The notes: a model not told the origin generated them from the letters alone. 64,000 bases of DNA from Streptococcus mitis 17/34 (GCA_000430305.1 ASZZ01000006.1:62001-126000), one strand, 5' to 3'. Shown: positions 10,100 to 20,193, counted from the stretch's first letter. Numbers and translations: made by a program.

Positions 10100-13000
10100 A
10101 TGAACAAAAGACTTTTCGACAAACGTTGTCATTATAGCATTCGTAAATTTGCTATAGGTGTGGCATCTGTGATGATTGGGGCTAGTATATTTGGTATTTC
10201 AGCCGTACAAGCTGAGGAGGTGGCTTCATCCAATACTCAAACAGAAGAAACAACGGTTCATCAAGCCCAACCTTTAGATAAGCTTCCTGATGATGTGGCA
10301 GCTGCTATCGCAAAGGCTGATGAGAATGGTGGACGTGAGTTTGTAAAGCCAAAATCTGAAGTAGCAGAAGAAAAGGAGATTAAGGATACTGAAACTACTA
10401 CACCTGCTAACGAGGGCAGTCATGAATTGGCTGGTCCTAAAGTTGAAACTCCGAATAAAGTAGGAGAAGGAAACGAAGCTGAGGAGAAGCAAAAATCTGA
10501 AGAGACAAAACCAAAGACTGTGGAAGATGGTCCGAAATCTACAGCAGCAGTTGAAACAGATGTAAAAGAGGATGCTAAGAAAACTTCAGAAAAGGATCAG
10601 GTAAAACCGACTGCAGATCTCAAATCTTCTTCTGAAAAAACGCAAGCGCTTTCTAAAGAGTCAAGTAAAGCGGATGTTGAAAAAGAGAAGCAGCTATTAT
10701 CAGATCGAAAACAAGACTTCAATAAAGATTGGTACTTTAAACTAAACGCCCAAGGAGATTTTTCAAAAAAAGATGTGGATGTTCATGATTGGTCTAAATT
10801 GAATCTTCCACACGATTGGAGTATTTATTTTGACTTCGATCACAAGTCTCCTGCTCGTAACGAAGGTGGACAGTTAAATGGTGGAACAGCTTGGTATCGT
10901 AAGACTTTTACACTGAATGAAGCAGACAAGAACAAGGATGTTCGTATCAATTTTGATGGTGTTTACATGGATTCTAAGGTTTATGTAAATGGTAAATTTG
11001 TAGGCCATTATCCAAGTGGTTACAATCATTTTTCTTATGATATTACAGAATTTTTGAACAAGGATGGCAGTGAAAATTCCATTACCGTTCAAGTGACCAA
11101 TAAGCAACCAAGTAGTCGTTGGTATTCTGGTAGTGGGATTTATCGTGATGTAACCCTTAGTTATCGTGATAAAGTCCATGTTGCGGAAAATGGGAACCAC
11201 ATTACAACACCAAAATTAGCTGAACAAAAAAATAGCAATGTTGAAACACGAGTTCAAAGTAAGATTAAAAATACAGATAAAAAAGCTGCTAATGTCTTTG
11301 TGGAGCAACAGATTTTCACTAAGGAGGGTAAAGCTGTTTCAGAACTAGTTCGTTCTGAAACTAAGAGTTTGGCAGAAAATGAAACAGCACAATTTAATCA
11401 GAATATCCTGGTTAATCAGCCAACTCTTTGGACAACGAAAAGTTACCATCCTCAACTTTATGTTCTAAAAACAAAAGTCTATAAAGAAGGCCAGTTAGTT
11501 GATGTAACAGAAGATACATTTGGTTACCGTTATTTCAACTGGACAGCTAAGGATGGTTTCTCTCTGAATGGTGAACGCATGAAATTCCACGGAGTAAGTA
11601 TTCACCATGACAATGGAGCCTTGGGTGCAGAAGAGAATTATAAGGCTACCTATCGTAAATTAAAACTCTTGAAAGATATGGGAGTGAACTCCATTCGTAC
11701 AACCCACAACCCAGCGAGCCCTCAATTGCTAGATGCTGCGGCGAGTCTAGGTCTTTTGGTGCAAGAGGAGGCTTTTGATACCTGGTATGGTGGCAAGAAG
11801 ACTTACGACTATGGACGCTTCTTTGATCAAGATGCAACTCATCCAGAGGCTAAGAAGGGAGAGAAATGGTCTGATTTTGATCTCAGAACAATGGTAGAGC
11901 GTGATAAGAACAATCCGTCTATTGTGATGTGGTCTCTTGGAAATGAGGTGGAGGAAGCAAATGGTAGTCCTCGTTCTATTGAAACTGCTAAACGTTTGAA
12001 GGCTGTTATCAAAGCGATTGATACCGAGCGTTACGTAACCATGGGTGAAAATAAATTTAGTCGTGCGTCTACAGGTGATTTCTTGAAAGTTGCAGAAATC
12101 ATGGATGCTGTGGGTATGAACTATGGAGAGCGTAATTATGAAGCTGTTCGTAGAGCTCATCCAGACTGGCTCATCTATGGTTCTGAAACTTCTTCAGCTA
12201 CTAGAACGCGTGATTCTTATTACAATCCTGCTCAAATCCTTGGACATGATAACCGTCCAAATCGTCACTATGAACAATCTGACTATGGTAATGACCGTGT
12301 TGGATGGGGAAGAACAGCTACTGAGTCATGGACTTTTGACCGTGATCATGCTGGCTATGCTGGACAATTTATCTGGACAGGAATTGACTATATCGGTGAA
12401 CCAACTCCATGGCATAACCAAGATAATACACCCGTAAAAAGTTCTTACTTTGGTATCATCGATACGGCTGGGTTACCCAAGAATGATTTTTACCTTTACC
12501 GTAGTGAATGGTATAGTGCTAAAGAAAAACCAACTGTCCGAATTTTACCACATTGGAACTGGACTGAAGAAACACTTAAGGATCGTAAGATGCTGGTTGA
12601 TGGAAAGGTTCCAGTTCGTACCTTCTCAAATGCTGCAAGTATCGAATTGTTCTTAAATGGAGAGTCACTTGGTAAAAAGGAATTTACTAAGAAGAGAACC
12701 GAAGATGGACGCCCATATCATGAGGGAGCTAAACCAAGTGAATTGTATCTTGAGTGGCTCGTTAAATACCAACCAGGCACATTGACTGCGATTGCTCGAG
12801 ATGAAAATGGCAACGAAATTGCGCGTGATAGTGTGACAACTGCTGGGGAGCCAGCAAGAGTTCGTCTGACTAAGGAAGAGCATGTTATCACAGCAGATGG
12901 TAAAGATTTATCTTACATCCATTACGAAATTGTTGATGGAGAAGGGAATGTTGTTCCGACAGCTAACAATCTTGTTCATTTCAATCTCCATGGTCAGGGA

Positions 13001-16000
13001 CAAATCGTTGGTGTGGATAATGGAGAACAAGCTAGCCGTGAGCGCTACAAAGCTCAAGCAGATGGGACATGGCAAAGAAAAGCCTTCAATGGTAAAGGGG
13101 TTGTCATTGTAAAATCAACAGAAAAAGAAGGTAAATTTACTCTTTATGCAGATTCTGCTGGTTTAACATCTGATAGTGCAACAGTTGCAACCGTGTCTGG
13201 TAAGAAAGAAAACCGTCACTTTATAGCCTATGCTCCTGTGAAGGCCACAACTGATGTGAGTACCACTCCGGAATTACCACAAACAGTAACAGCGATTTAT
13301 AGCGACGGCAGTGTTGAGGAAAAAGCTGTGACTTGGAAAGTGCCATCTGACTTGCTTACAAGTGCAGGTGAGAAAAAAGTATTTGGTAATGTCGAAGGTC
13401 TCGAAGCTAAGGCTGAAGCCCTTATCAAGGTAGTTGCACTTGATAAGTGGTTGCCTAAGGTAGCAACAGTTCCAGTTGGTACAACGGCAGCTGATTTGGA
13501 TAAAACGGTTACGGCTGTTTTGTCAGATGGTAGCTTAATTGATACCGATGTCGTTTCTTGGACTTTGAAAGATCCTACCGCCTTGACTAAAGAAGGTGGA
13601 CGAACTGAAGCAACTGGTAAATTGGCAGATGACGATCGTGAAGTAACTGCAACCTTTATCGCAAGCGACAAGGAAACAGAAAGTACTGTTACAGGTCTCA
13701 CGGTTGGAGATAAGACTCTTGAAAACTTTGAGCCTGGAAAGACTTATTACCGAGTATCCCTTCCTTACACCGCTAAAATCCCAAGTGTTGGAGCTCGGAC
13801 TACTGGTTATCAAGTGACTGTTCAGCAAGCTTCTGCTGATAATGGTTATCAGGCTTCTGTCTTTTTGAGTGACCAAAAGGGTGACTTGGTTCAAACTTAT
13901 TTGATTCAATTCGTGAAGGAAGCACCTGCTTTGACTCGTTTGGAAGTAAGCGTTGAAGGAAAAGAGAAAGCAACAGAAGATCAAGTTCTCCCTTATCATG
14001 TGATTGGGCATTATGAGGATGGTTCACAGACAGAATTTGCAGCGTCAGATGTCCACTTGGAAGCCAAGTCAGCTGATGGTGGTCATCTTGAAGTAAATGG
14101 ACAGAACTTGTTGCTCTATACTAAGGGTCGTGTTACTTTAACTCCTCATATTGACAATCAAACAGAAAAAACGCAATCTGTCGCAACTGAATTGGTGATT
14201 AAAGAAAATAAAGTAGAGAAGAAAATTGTCAAACTTCATCCTGTTTCTATCTCTACAGATATCAATCAGCAACCGAATTTGCCTAGTCAAGTTGGAGCAG
14301 AATTTGATAAAGGCTTGCCTCGTAAGGTAGCTGTAACTTGGGACAAGGTAGATGCAAAAGATTTGAGCTACTATCATAGCTTTACCCTTAAAGGACATGT
14401 AGAAGGTACAGATATTGAGGCTCAAGCAACGGTGACGGTAGAAGGCTTACAAGTTGCAGAGGAAATCAGCCTTACTCTTCCTAAGGGTGAGACAGTTCAA
14501 TTGCCAGCTAGTGTACGTGCTTACCATTCTAATGGAACCACTATCTACAAAGATGTGGTTTGGGATAAGGTTCCAGCTAACTTTAGTCAAACTGAAGGGG
14601 TGTATGAAATCAATGGTCATTTAGCTGGTAGCCATCTGACCACTAAAGCTCATGTCCGTGTTTCTAGTCAAGTGGTTGCTGGAAATAATATCTCTAAACA
14701 ATGGACAGGTTCACAATTGCCAGCAGCTATTGTATCCAATACAGGAGGGGATGATTCAGCTAATGCTTTGAACGACCTGACTGTGTCAAGAACGCCTACA
14801 GATGCTAAAAATAGATGGACTACTTGGAGAACAAATACTGATAATGACTGGGCTTCTATCTTGTTTGGTAATTCAGGAGACTTGACAAAACGCTTTGTAG
14901 ACAATCTATCAGTTGATTTCTACACTGACGGTGCAATCGGACTTCCAAAAGAATATGTCATCGAATACTATGTCGGTCAAGAAGTTCCAGATCTTCCAAA
15001 TGATGTCAATAATGCTCAGCGTGATACCAACCATCCATTTAATAATGCAGCTAACTGGAAAGAGGTGGAACACCTCAAAGCTCCTGGACAATTATCTGCA
15101 GGTAAAACCAACCACTTTACATTTGATAAGGTAGAAACCTATGCTGTTCGTATGCGCATGAAGAAAGCAGATGGAACTGCTGGTGTTGGTTTGACAGAGC
15201 TAACTGTCCTTGGAAATAAGGTAATAAGCTCTACAAGCTCAGAAATTTCTATCCAAGTAGATGGCAGGAAGCTTGAACATTTCAATCCATCGAAGACAGA
15301 CTATTATATTCCTCAATCTAGCAAAGAAATCACTGCAACAGCAAGCAACAATGGCTTGGTGACAGTTGTTCCTGCAACAAGTGAAAAAGGTGCAACACGC
15401 CTTATCTTGAAAGCTGAGGATGGAACTGTTCTGAAAGAATATCGTATCTTCCGTGATGACGAAAAAGAGTCAACACAACCAGCAGCTGCAGAAAATAGTG
15501 CTAAGACTTTGAATGTTGGTGATCAACTTCAATTGCCTGCTGAAGTGACAGTCTATTATCCTTCACAAGCTGGCTGGGTTAAGGCTAACCTTGCAGTTCA
15601 ATGGGAGGCCATTCCCGAACATGCGACAGAACAGGAGGGAAGTTTTGAAGTAACTGGTCATGTCATTGGTACAAATCTAACAACTAAAATACAAGTGACA
15701 GTTGTAGCTAAAGGTAACCAAGTTCTGTCAGAAAATCCAAGCAACAATGAAACGGATTCTAAAGCCTTTGCTTCGACAACGAACGATACACAAGCAGCTT
15801 CACATGATAGAATTTTCTATATCAATGATGGAAAATACAATGAAGATGGACGTTGGACAAACTGGTCTCGTACTCCGAAAAATCAAGAAACTTCTGTCGG
15901 CCTACTCTTTAAGAAGGATGGAAAAATTGCCTCTCAATCCATTGGAAAAGTAGCTATTCAGTTCTTTAAAGATAGTGGAACAGATGCTCCAGAGAAAATG

Positions 16001-17275
16001 GTTCTAGAAAGATATATTGGTCCTGCCTTTACAGAACCAAGTACGATTTCTCGTTACGAAGAAAATGCTGACCATCCATTCAACAAGGCAGAAAATTGGC
16101 AAGAAATTCCTTACAAGGCATCTGGAGAAATCGTAGCTGGTAAACCAATAGAGTTTAACTTTAATCCGATTCAAACGACAGCTATTCGTGCCCGTATGAC
16201 TCGTAAGGTTACTACTAATGGTTTGGCAGTTGTAGAATTTACAGCCTACTCTGCAGGCAAGGGAGCAGAAGTGGAAACACCATCAGCGACTATTTCGATC
16301 GATGGAAAAGCATTGGAAAACTTTGATCCAAATGTGACAGATTATACACTAACAGCAATGAGTTCCCAACCAAAAGTCACTGCGACAACTAGTGGACATG
16401 GAGTAGTCACAGTTGTGAATCCTGGAAATACCAATCTTCCAACACTCGTGCGTCTTGTTTCCAAAGATGGAAATTTTGTGAAAGAGTATCGTTTACACTT
16501 TAAGACAGCCTTTCAAACAACTCCGACAGAAGGAGTTAAGAACTTAGTAGCAGAAACTCCAAGCTTGGAAATTGAAAAGACTCCGCTTCCATTTAAAGAA
16601 GTTATTCGTGAAAATCCTGAACTTTCTCAAGGTCAACGTCGTGTTGTTTCTGAAGGACAAGATGGAGAAAAAGTTGACTATATTCAAGTTGTGGGAACTA
16701 CTAGAACTCTTGTTCATACTGAACAAAGAAAGGCTCAAGACCGCATTATCGAGGTAGGAGTAAAACCATCTATTTCAAATAGCAAGGGCGAGGAGCCTGC
16801 ACCAGTCAACGAAGTTCCAGAATTCAAAGGGGGGGTCAACTTTGTAGAAGCATCGGTTAATGAAGTCCCTGAATTTAAGGGAGGGGCTAACTTTGTTGAA
16901 GGAGCAGTTAACGACATTTCAGAATACAAAGGGAAACAATCAACTGTAGGTAATCAGGTAGCACCAGTCAATGAGAAGCCTGACTTTAAAGACGGGGTAA
17001 ATCCAGGAGTGCCTCAAGATAGTAAACTTCCAGAGGATAAAGCTGCTCCAGAAACAGTGGGAAATCAGGAAGTACCAGTTCGGGAGAAAACAGAGCATCC
17101 AGTACAGAACATAGCTAATAACCAGACTGCAGAAAGAAAGGCTTCAGCAGTCAAAGGAGATCAAAATAGCTTACCAGAAACTGGTGAGAGAGAATCTGAT
17201 ACAGCCATCTTCTTAGCAGGTGTTAGCCTGGCCTTGTCAGCAGCACTATTGGCTACAAAACGTAAAGAAGATTAG
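10100..17275 (+). CDS. bgaA: Cell-wall-anchored GH2 beta-galactosidase, BgaA type
   Basis: This is a 2391-residue exo-beta-galactosidase expected to remove terminal beta-linked galactose from host glycans at the cell surface. The YSIRK signal (12-16) and a low-complexity linker precede a GH2 sugar-binding domain, an Ig-like domain and a TIM barrel. The acid/base lies in SLGNEVEE (E616) and the nucleophile in YGSETSS (E696). Downstream are repeated Ig-like (Big_4 type) segments and beta-sandwich modules, then PEFKGGVN repeats, LPETG (from L2358), a hydrophobic helix and a KRKED tail. I chose the ATG at 10100, which has AGG six bases upstream and gives the usual MNKRLFDKRCHYSIRK-like beginning. 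An in-frame ATG at 10088 has a weaker site. Length and architecture fit pneumococcal BgaA. Confidence 0.93.
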   Translation: MNKRLFDKRCHYSIRKFAIGVASVMIGASIFGISAVQAEEVASSNTQTEETTVHQAQPLDKLPDDVAAAIAKADENGGREFVKPKSEVAEEKEIKDTETTTPANEGSHELAGPKVETPNKVGEGNEAEEKQKSEETKPKTVEDGPKSTAAVETDVKEDAKKTSEKDQVKPTADLKSSSEKTQALSKESSKADVEKEKQLLSDRKQDFNKDWYFKLNAQGDFSKKDVDVHDWSKLNLPHDWSIYFDFDHKSPARNEGGQLNGGTAWYRKTFTLNEADKNKDVRINFDGVYMDSKVYVNGKFVGHYPSGYNHFSYDITEFLNKDGSENSITVQVTNKQPSSRWYSGSGIYRDVTLSYRDKVHVAENGNHITTPKLAEQKNSNVETRVQSKIKNTDKKAANVFVEQQIFTKEGKAVSELVRSETKSLAENETAQFNQNILVNQPTLWTTKSYHPQLYVLKTKVYKEGQLVDVTEDTFGYRYFNWTAKDGFSLNGERMKFHGVSIHHDNGALGAEENYKATYRKLKLLKDMGVNSIRTTHNPASPQLLDAAASLGLLVQEEAFDTWYGGKKTYDYGRFFDQDATHPEAKKGEKWSDFDLRTMVERDKNNPSIVMWSLGNEVEEANGSPRSIETAKRLKAVIKAIDTERYVTMGENKFSRASTGDFLKVAEIMDAVGMNYGERNYEAVRRAHPDWLIYGSETSSATRTRDSYYNPAQILGHDNRPNRHYEQSDYGNDRVGWGRTATESWTFDRDHAGYAGQFIWTGIDYIGEPTPWHNQDNTPVKSSYFGIIDTAGLPKNDFYLYRSEWYSAKEKPTVRILPHWNWTEETLKDRKMLVDGKVPVRTFSNAASIELFLNGESLGKKEFTKKRTEDGRPYHEGAKPSELYLEWLVKYQPGTLTAIARDENGNEIARDSVTTAGEPARVRLTKEEHVITADGKDLSYIHYEIVDGEGNVVPTANNLVHFNLHGQGQIVGVDNGEQASRERYKAQADGTWQRKAFNGKGVVIVKSTEKEGKFTLYADSAGLTSDSATVATVSGKKENRHFIAYAPVKATTDVSTTPELPQTVTAIYSDGSVEEKAVTWKVPSDLLTSAGEKKVFGNVEGLEAKAEALIKVVALDKWLPKVATVPVGTTAADLDKTVTAVLSDGSLIDTDVVSWTLKDPTALTKEGGRTEATGKLADDDREVTATFIASDKETESTVTGLTVGDKTLENFEPGKTYYRVSLPYTAKIPSVGARTTGYQVTVQQASADNGYQASVFLSDQKGDLVQTYLIQFVKEAPALTRLEVSVEGKEKATEDQVLPYHVIGHYEDGSQTEFAASDVHLEAKSADGGHLEVNGQNLLLYTKGRVTLTPHIDNQTEKTQSVATELVIKENKVEKKIVKLHPVSISTDINQQPNLPSQVGAEFDKGLPRKVAVTWDKVDAKDLSYYHSFTLKGHVEGTDIEAQATVTVEGLQVAEEISLTLPKGETVQLPASVRAYHSNGTTIYKDVVWDKVPANFSQTEGVYEINGHLAGSHLTTKAHVRVSSQVVAGNNISKQWTGSQLPAAIVSNTGGDDSANALNDLTVSRTPTDAKNRWTTWRTNTDNDWASILFGNSGDLTKRFVDNLSVDFYTDGAIGLPKEYVIEYYVGQEVPDLPNDVNNAQRDTNHPFNNAANWKEVEHLKAPGQLSAGKTNHFTFDKVETYAVRMRMKKADGTAGVGLTELTVLGNKVISSTSSEISIQVDGRKLEHFNPSKTDYYIPQSSKEITATASNNGLVTVVPATSEKGATRLILKAEDGTVLKEYRIFRDDEKESTQPAAAENSAKTLNVGDQLQLPAEVTVYYPSQAGWVKANLAVQWEAIPEHATEQEGSFEVTGHVIGTNLTTKIQVTVVAKGNQVLSENPSNNETDSKAFASTTNDTQAASHDRIFYINDGKYNEDGRWTNWSRTPKNQETSVGLLFKKDGKIASQSIGKVAIQFFKDSGTDAPEKMVLERYIGPAFTEPSTISRYEENADHPFNKAENWQEIPYKASGEIVAGKPIEFNFNPIQTTAIRARMTRKVTTNGLAVVEFTAYSAGKGAEVETPSATISIDGKALENFDPNVTDYTLTAMSSQPKVTATTSGHGVVTVVNPGNTNLPTLVRLVSKDGNFVKEYRLHFKTAFQTTPTEGVKNLVAETPSLEIEKTPLPFKEVIRENPELSQGQRRVVSEGQDGEKVDYIQVVGTTRTLVHTEQRKAQDRIIEVGVKPSISNSKGEEPAPVNEVPEFKGGVNFVEASVNEVPEFKGGANFVEGAVNDISEYKGKQSTVGNQVAPVNEKPDFKDGVNPGVPQDSKLPEDKAAPETVGNQEVPVREKTEHPVQNIANNQTAERKASAVKGDQNSLPETGERESDTAIFLAGVSLALSAALLATKRKED

Positions 17276-17436
17276 ACTTTATCTCTAAAGCATTCTGATT
17301 TTTATAAATTGATCGAGGATTAAAAATTGAATCGATGAATGAGTAGAGTTACTATGATATAGAACCTCAATTTGAGGAGAAATATAGTAGATTCTTGCAT
17401 GATAAAACGCATCGTATTAGAGTTTTGATTGAACTG

Positions 17437-17477
17437 CACCCCAAAAGTTAGACAGAAAAAATCTAACTTTTGGGGTG
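17437..17477 (+). repeat. Perfect inverted repeat at the IS end, terminator-like
   Basis: CACCCCAAAAGTTAGA at 17437-17452 is exactly complementary to 17462-17477, with a 9-nt loop, and is followed by TTTTTATT. The hairpin sits at the IS end and could also terminate transcription leaving bgaA, for which no other strong terminator was seen. Confidence 0.7.
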
Positions 17478-17485
17478 TTTTTATT

Positions 17486-17665
17486 ATGAAATTAACTTAT
17501 GATGATAAAGTTCAGATCTATGGACTTAGAAAACAAGGATATAGCATAGAGAAGCTTTCAAATAAATTTGGGATAAATAATTCTAATATTAGGTACATGA
17601 TTAAATTGATTTCTATAAATATTTTAGGAGCGATAGTGCACTATTCTAGTTTTAATCTATTATAA
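17486..17665 (+). pseudogene. Truncated IS3-family transposase OrfA
   Basis: The 59-codon frame encodes the N-terminal helix-turn-helix of an IS3-type OrfA, including KLSNKFGINNSNIRYMIKLI, and then runs into non-homologous residues and a stop. A full OrfA would be roughly twice as long or more and be followed by OrfB with a DDE core, which is absent. Confidence 0.75.
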
Positions 17666-17763
17666 TTTATAAAAATGCTTTAGAGGCAACATTGTACTAT
17701 TCTAGATTAAATATCCTATAAAGGACCTTCCAGAATTCCATGCTTTAGACAGGACTGTTAAGT

Positions 17764-17869
17764 TATACTCAATGAAAATCACAAAGCAAACTAGGAAGCT
17801 AGACGCAAGCTTTACTTGAGTACGGTAAGGCGATGCTGACGTGGTTTGAAGAGATTTTCGAAGAGTATT
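17764..17869 (+). repeat. BOX element without boxB
   Basis: The segment starts with ATACTCAATGAAAATC, ends with TTTTCGAAGAGTAT, and contains the core CGGTAAGGCGATGCTGACG, a variant of the sequence used for BOX-PCR. No boxB unit is present. It lies between the IS remnant and the convergent FMN reductase gene. Confidence 0.85.
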
Positions 17870-17918
17870 GGGTATGAAAAAACCACCCAAATGGGTGGCA
17901 ATGAGTCATAAAATATCT

Positions 17919-18467
17919 TTATTTGATAGCATTAACCAAGTCTTCCGCTTGTTTTTCAAGTGAATTTAGGACTGTTTCTTCAAGAACCAATTTTCCGTCT
18001 GCCCAAGCAGAGTCATTAACACGTGCAGCAGCGAAATCACCAACGACTTGTGTACGGATAAATGGCAAGAGGTCTTTGTAAATAGCGAAGAGTTGATCGT
18101 GACCTGCATTGGCTACAGATGATACTGTGATAAATTTGTCTTGAAGGGCAGAAGCGCCACGTGTATCAGATAAGTCAAGAGCGCGAGATAGCCAGTCAAG
18201 CAAGTTTTTCACTGTACCAGGGATAGAGAAGTTGTAGACTGGAGAGAAAATCCAGATAGCATCAGCAGCTAGAACCGCTTCACGAGCAGCAGCTACAGCT
18301 GGGTGAGTTGGAACTTCCAAATCTTGGCTGAAGAGAGGAATGGCTGAATAATCGAGGTAGCTAACTTCTGCTTTACCAGCAAGTGCTTTCTCAGCTTCGA
18401 GAGCCATTTGGTGGTTGAAAGAACCTTGGCGTAGGGATCCGACGATAAATAATACTTTTTTAGACAT
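17919..18467 (-). CDS. NADPH-dependent FMN reductase family protein (flavodoxin fold)
   Basis: The 182-residue protein starts MSKKVLFIVGSLRQGSFN, the phosphate-binding loop typical of NADPH-dependent FMN reductases (SGSLRxxS type). SPVYNFSIPGTVKNLLDW is the second conserved flavin-site signature of the family. It probably reduces FMN, quinones or azo compounds with NAD(P)H in the cytoplasm; the physiological substrate is unknown. I chose the ATG at 18467 because AAGGAG lies just upstream on the minus strand; a longer frame to 18548 has no such site and encodes an atypical leader. It stands alone, facing bgaA. Confidence 0.88.
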   Translation of the reverse strand: MSKKVLFIVGSLRQGSFNHQMALEAEKALAGKAEVSYLDYSAIPLFSQDLEVPTHPAVAAAREAVLAADAIWIFSPVYNFSIPGTVKNLLDWLSRALDLSDTRGASALQDKFITVSSVANAGHDQLFAIYKDLLPFIRTQVVGDFAAARVNDSAWADGKLVLEETVLNSLEKQAEDLVNAIK

Positions 18468-18649
18468 GATGTGTCTCCTTTTTCTTAAATTTCCGAGAAC
18501 TCTCTCGTTGTTATAAAATATATTACAACAAAACAAAACAACTTGCAAGAAATTTGCTCAAAGTTTATTTGGAAATTATAAAATTGTAGAAACTCAAGCC
18601 ACTTGTGACTGGAATGCATTTGGTTTTCGCAGAGTATTCCTATATTCTC

Positions 18650-18678
18650 TTGTAATATGATGACACAAGTGCTAAAAT
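18650..18678 (+). promoter_or_regulatory. Promoter upstream of the MFS gene
   Basis: TTGTAA and TAAAAT are separated by 17 bp, with TGC before the -10. The segment from about 18629 resembles the promoter before the ypmB-like gene, including a preceding GAGTATTC that looks like a BOX end. Confidence 0.55.
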
Positions 18679-18755
18679 AAACGAGAAAACTCGAAATAGA
18701 AACCGTAGAACGGCTATTTTCCGATATCATTTCATAAAAAATTAAAGGAACAATA

Positions 18756-18833
18756 ATGGCATTGAAGAATGCTTCTAAAAGGGGTGGAGATCATGTAAGG
18801 AACAGATTAACAAGTGACGGACAAAAGAAGTAA
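18756..18833 (+). CDS. Possible 25-residue leader peptide upstream of the MFS transporter
   Basis: An ATG preceded by AAAGGA at a good distance opens a 25-codon basic frame beginning MALKNASKRGGD and ending DGQKK. It stops 25 nt before the MFS start and lies between its promoter and start codon, as a translated leader would. There is no recognisable family and it could be chance. Confidence 0.3.
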   Translation: MALKNASKRGGDHVRNRLTSDGQKK

Positions 18834-18858
18834 TAATACACTTGTTAAAGGAGAAAAG

Positions 18859-20055
18859 ATGTTAATAAGAAATTATCGGAGAAATATTGGCCTGATGGCC
18901 GGAGTTGAGTTTTTTGCATTTTTAGGGATTACCAGTTTTTGGATTCTCTTTCTCAGTCAAAACGGAATGTCTCTTTGGCAGATTGGACTTCTGGAAAGTA
19001 TTTTTCATACGACCAGTCTTCTCTGTGAAATTCCATCTGGTATGTTAGCTGACCGCTATTCCTATAAGACTAACCTTTATTTAAGTCGAATAGCAGGGAT
19101 TGTGTCTTCCATTCTCATGTTGGCTGGGCAGGGAAATTTTTGGATTTATGCACTAGCTATGGCGGTAAGTGCCTTGTCTTATAATTTTGATTCAGGCACA
19201 AGCGCAGCAATGGTCTATGACTCGGCTGTAGAGGCTGGACTAAAGGAGCGTTACCTATCCATTTCAAGTTTCCTATCAGGAGTGTCAGAAGGAACTCAGT
19301 CTTTGGGGACAGTTTTGGCAGGATTTTTTGTCCATGGCCAATTGCACCTGACCTACTATATCATGATTGCGACTTCTATCATAGTTCTTTTCCTGATTTG
19401 GATGTTGAAAGAACCTAGTGTCAAGGTAGAAAAAGCTGATAGTGTGACCATGAAACAGATTATTTGGACTGTTAAGGAAGAGTTGGAGCGAAATCCCATG
19501 ATGTTCAACTGGATGATTTTGTCTCAGATTGTCGGAACACTCATGTGCATGTTTTATTTTTACTATCAAAATCAGTTACCAGATTTAAGTGGTTGGCAAA
19601 TTTCAGCAGTTATGCTACTTGGTAGTCTCTTGAATATCCTTGCAGTCTATCTAGCGAGTAAGATTGGAAAGAAATATGCCGCCTTGAAGCTTTTCCCTGT
19701 CCTTGTCTTGCTGACTGGAGTCACCTATATGCTGTCCTACTTTGGAACACCTCTAATCTATATTTTGATTTACTTGATTAGTAATGCTCTATATGCTCTT
19801 TTTCAGCCGATTTTTGACAATGATTTGCAAGAGCGGCTCCCAAGTGAAGTAAGGGCAACCATGCTGAGTGTCTATTCTATGATGTTTAGCCTAAGTATGA
19901 TTGTATTCTTCCCACTGACAGGCTGGTTGATTGACCATTTAGGATTTGTAGTAACATTTCTTTATTTAGGCTTCTTTTTAGTCATGATTAGCCTTCTACT
20001 GCCTGTCTTTTTAGGAAAAATGGCTAAAAGAATGGATGATAAAGCGATTCTATAA
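18859..20055 (+). CDS. Major facilitator superfamily transporter
   Basis: This 398-residue membrane protein has about 12 predicted hydrophobic helices and an MFS loop 2-3 signature, GMLADRYSYKTN. The EIPSGMLADR context resembles MFS drug/efflux-type proteins found singly in streptococci, and the substrate is unknown. I chose the ATG at 18859 because AAAGGAG precedes it; an upstream in-frame start at 18814 lies within the small leader frame and has no site. It is followed by a hairpin terminator and is probably monocistronic. The long leader with a possible small peptide suggests regulation after initiation, which is inference. Confidence 0.85.
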   Translation: MLIRNYRRNIGLMAGVEFFAFLGITSFWILFLSQNGMSLWQIGLLESIFHTTSLLCEIPSGMLADRYSYKTNLYLSRIAGIVSSILMLAGQGNFWIYALAMAVSALSYNFDSGTSAAMVYDSAVEAGLKERYLSISSFLSGVSEGTQSLGTVLAGFFVHGQLHLTYYIMIATSIIVLFLIWMLKEPSVKVEKADSVTMKQIIWTVKEELERNPMMFNWMILSQIVGTLMCMFYFYYQNQLPDLSGWQISAVMLLGSLLNILAVYLASKIGKKYAALKLFPVLVLLTGVTYMLSYFGTPLIYILIYLISNALYALFQPIFDNDLQERLPSEVRATMLSVYSMMFSLSMIVFFPLTGWLIDHLGFVVTFLYLGFFLVMISLLLPVFLGKMAKRMDDKAIL

Positions 20056-20070
20056 AGTAAAGAACTTATG

Positions 20071-20099
20071 AAAACTTGAGTGTCAAGCTCAGGTTTTTT
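20071..20099 (+). terminator. Terminator after the MFS gene
   Basis: AAACTTGAG / CTCAGGTTT (with a wobble pair) around a six-base loop is followed by a T run. Confidence 0.75.
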
Positions 20100-20193
20100 A
20101 ATAGGTTGATTTTCGAGCTGTCTTTACTTTTCTTGCTCGGTTTTAACCAAGAAAAATCTGTTTCCTTTGAAGGAGGAAATAGAATTGGTTTCT

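Larger units (their letters stand above)
17433..17665 (+). mobile_element. Remnant of an IS3-family insertion sequence (left end plus start of orfA)
   Basis: The segment begins with an IS-end-like sequence containing TGCACCCCAAAAGTTAGA. After it comes the start of an IS3-type helix-turn-helix transposase OrfA (ATG at 17486, MKLTYDDKVQIYGLRKQGYS), which matches IS861-like orfA openings as I remember them. Only about 50 residues are recognisable before unrelated AT-rich sequence. OrfB and the right end are missing, so it cannot transpose. Confidence 0.75.
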
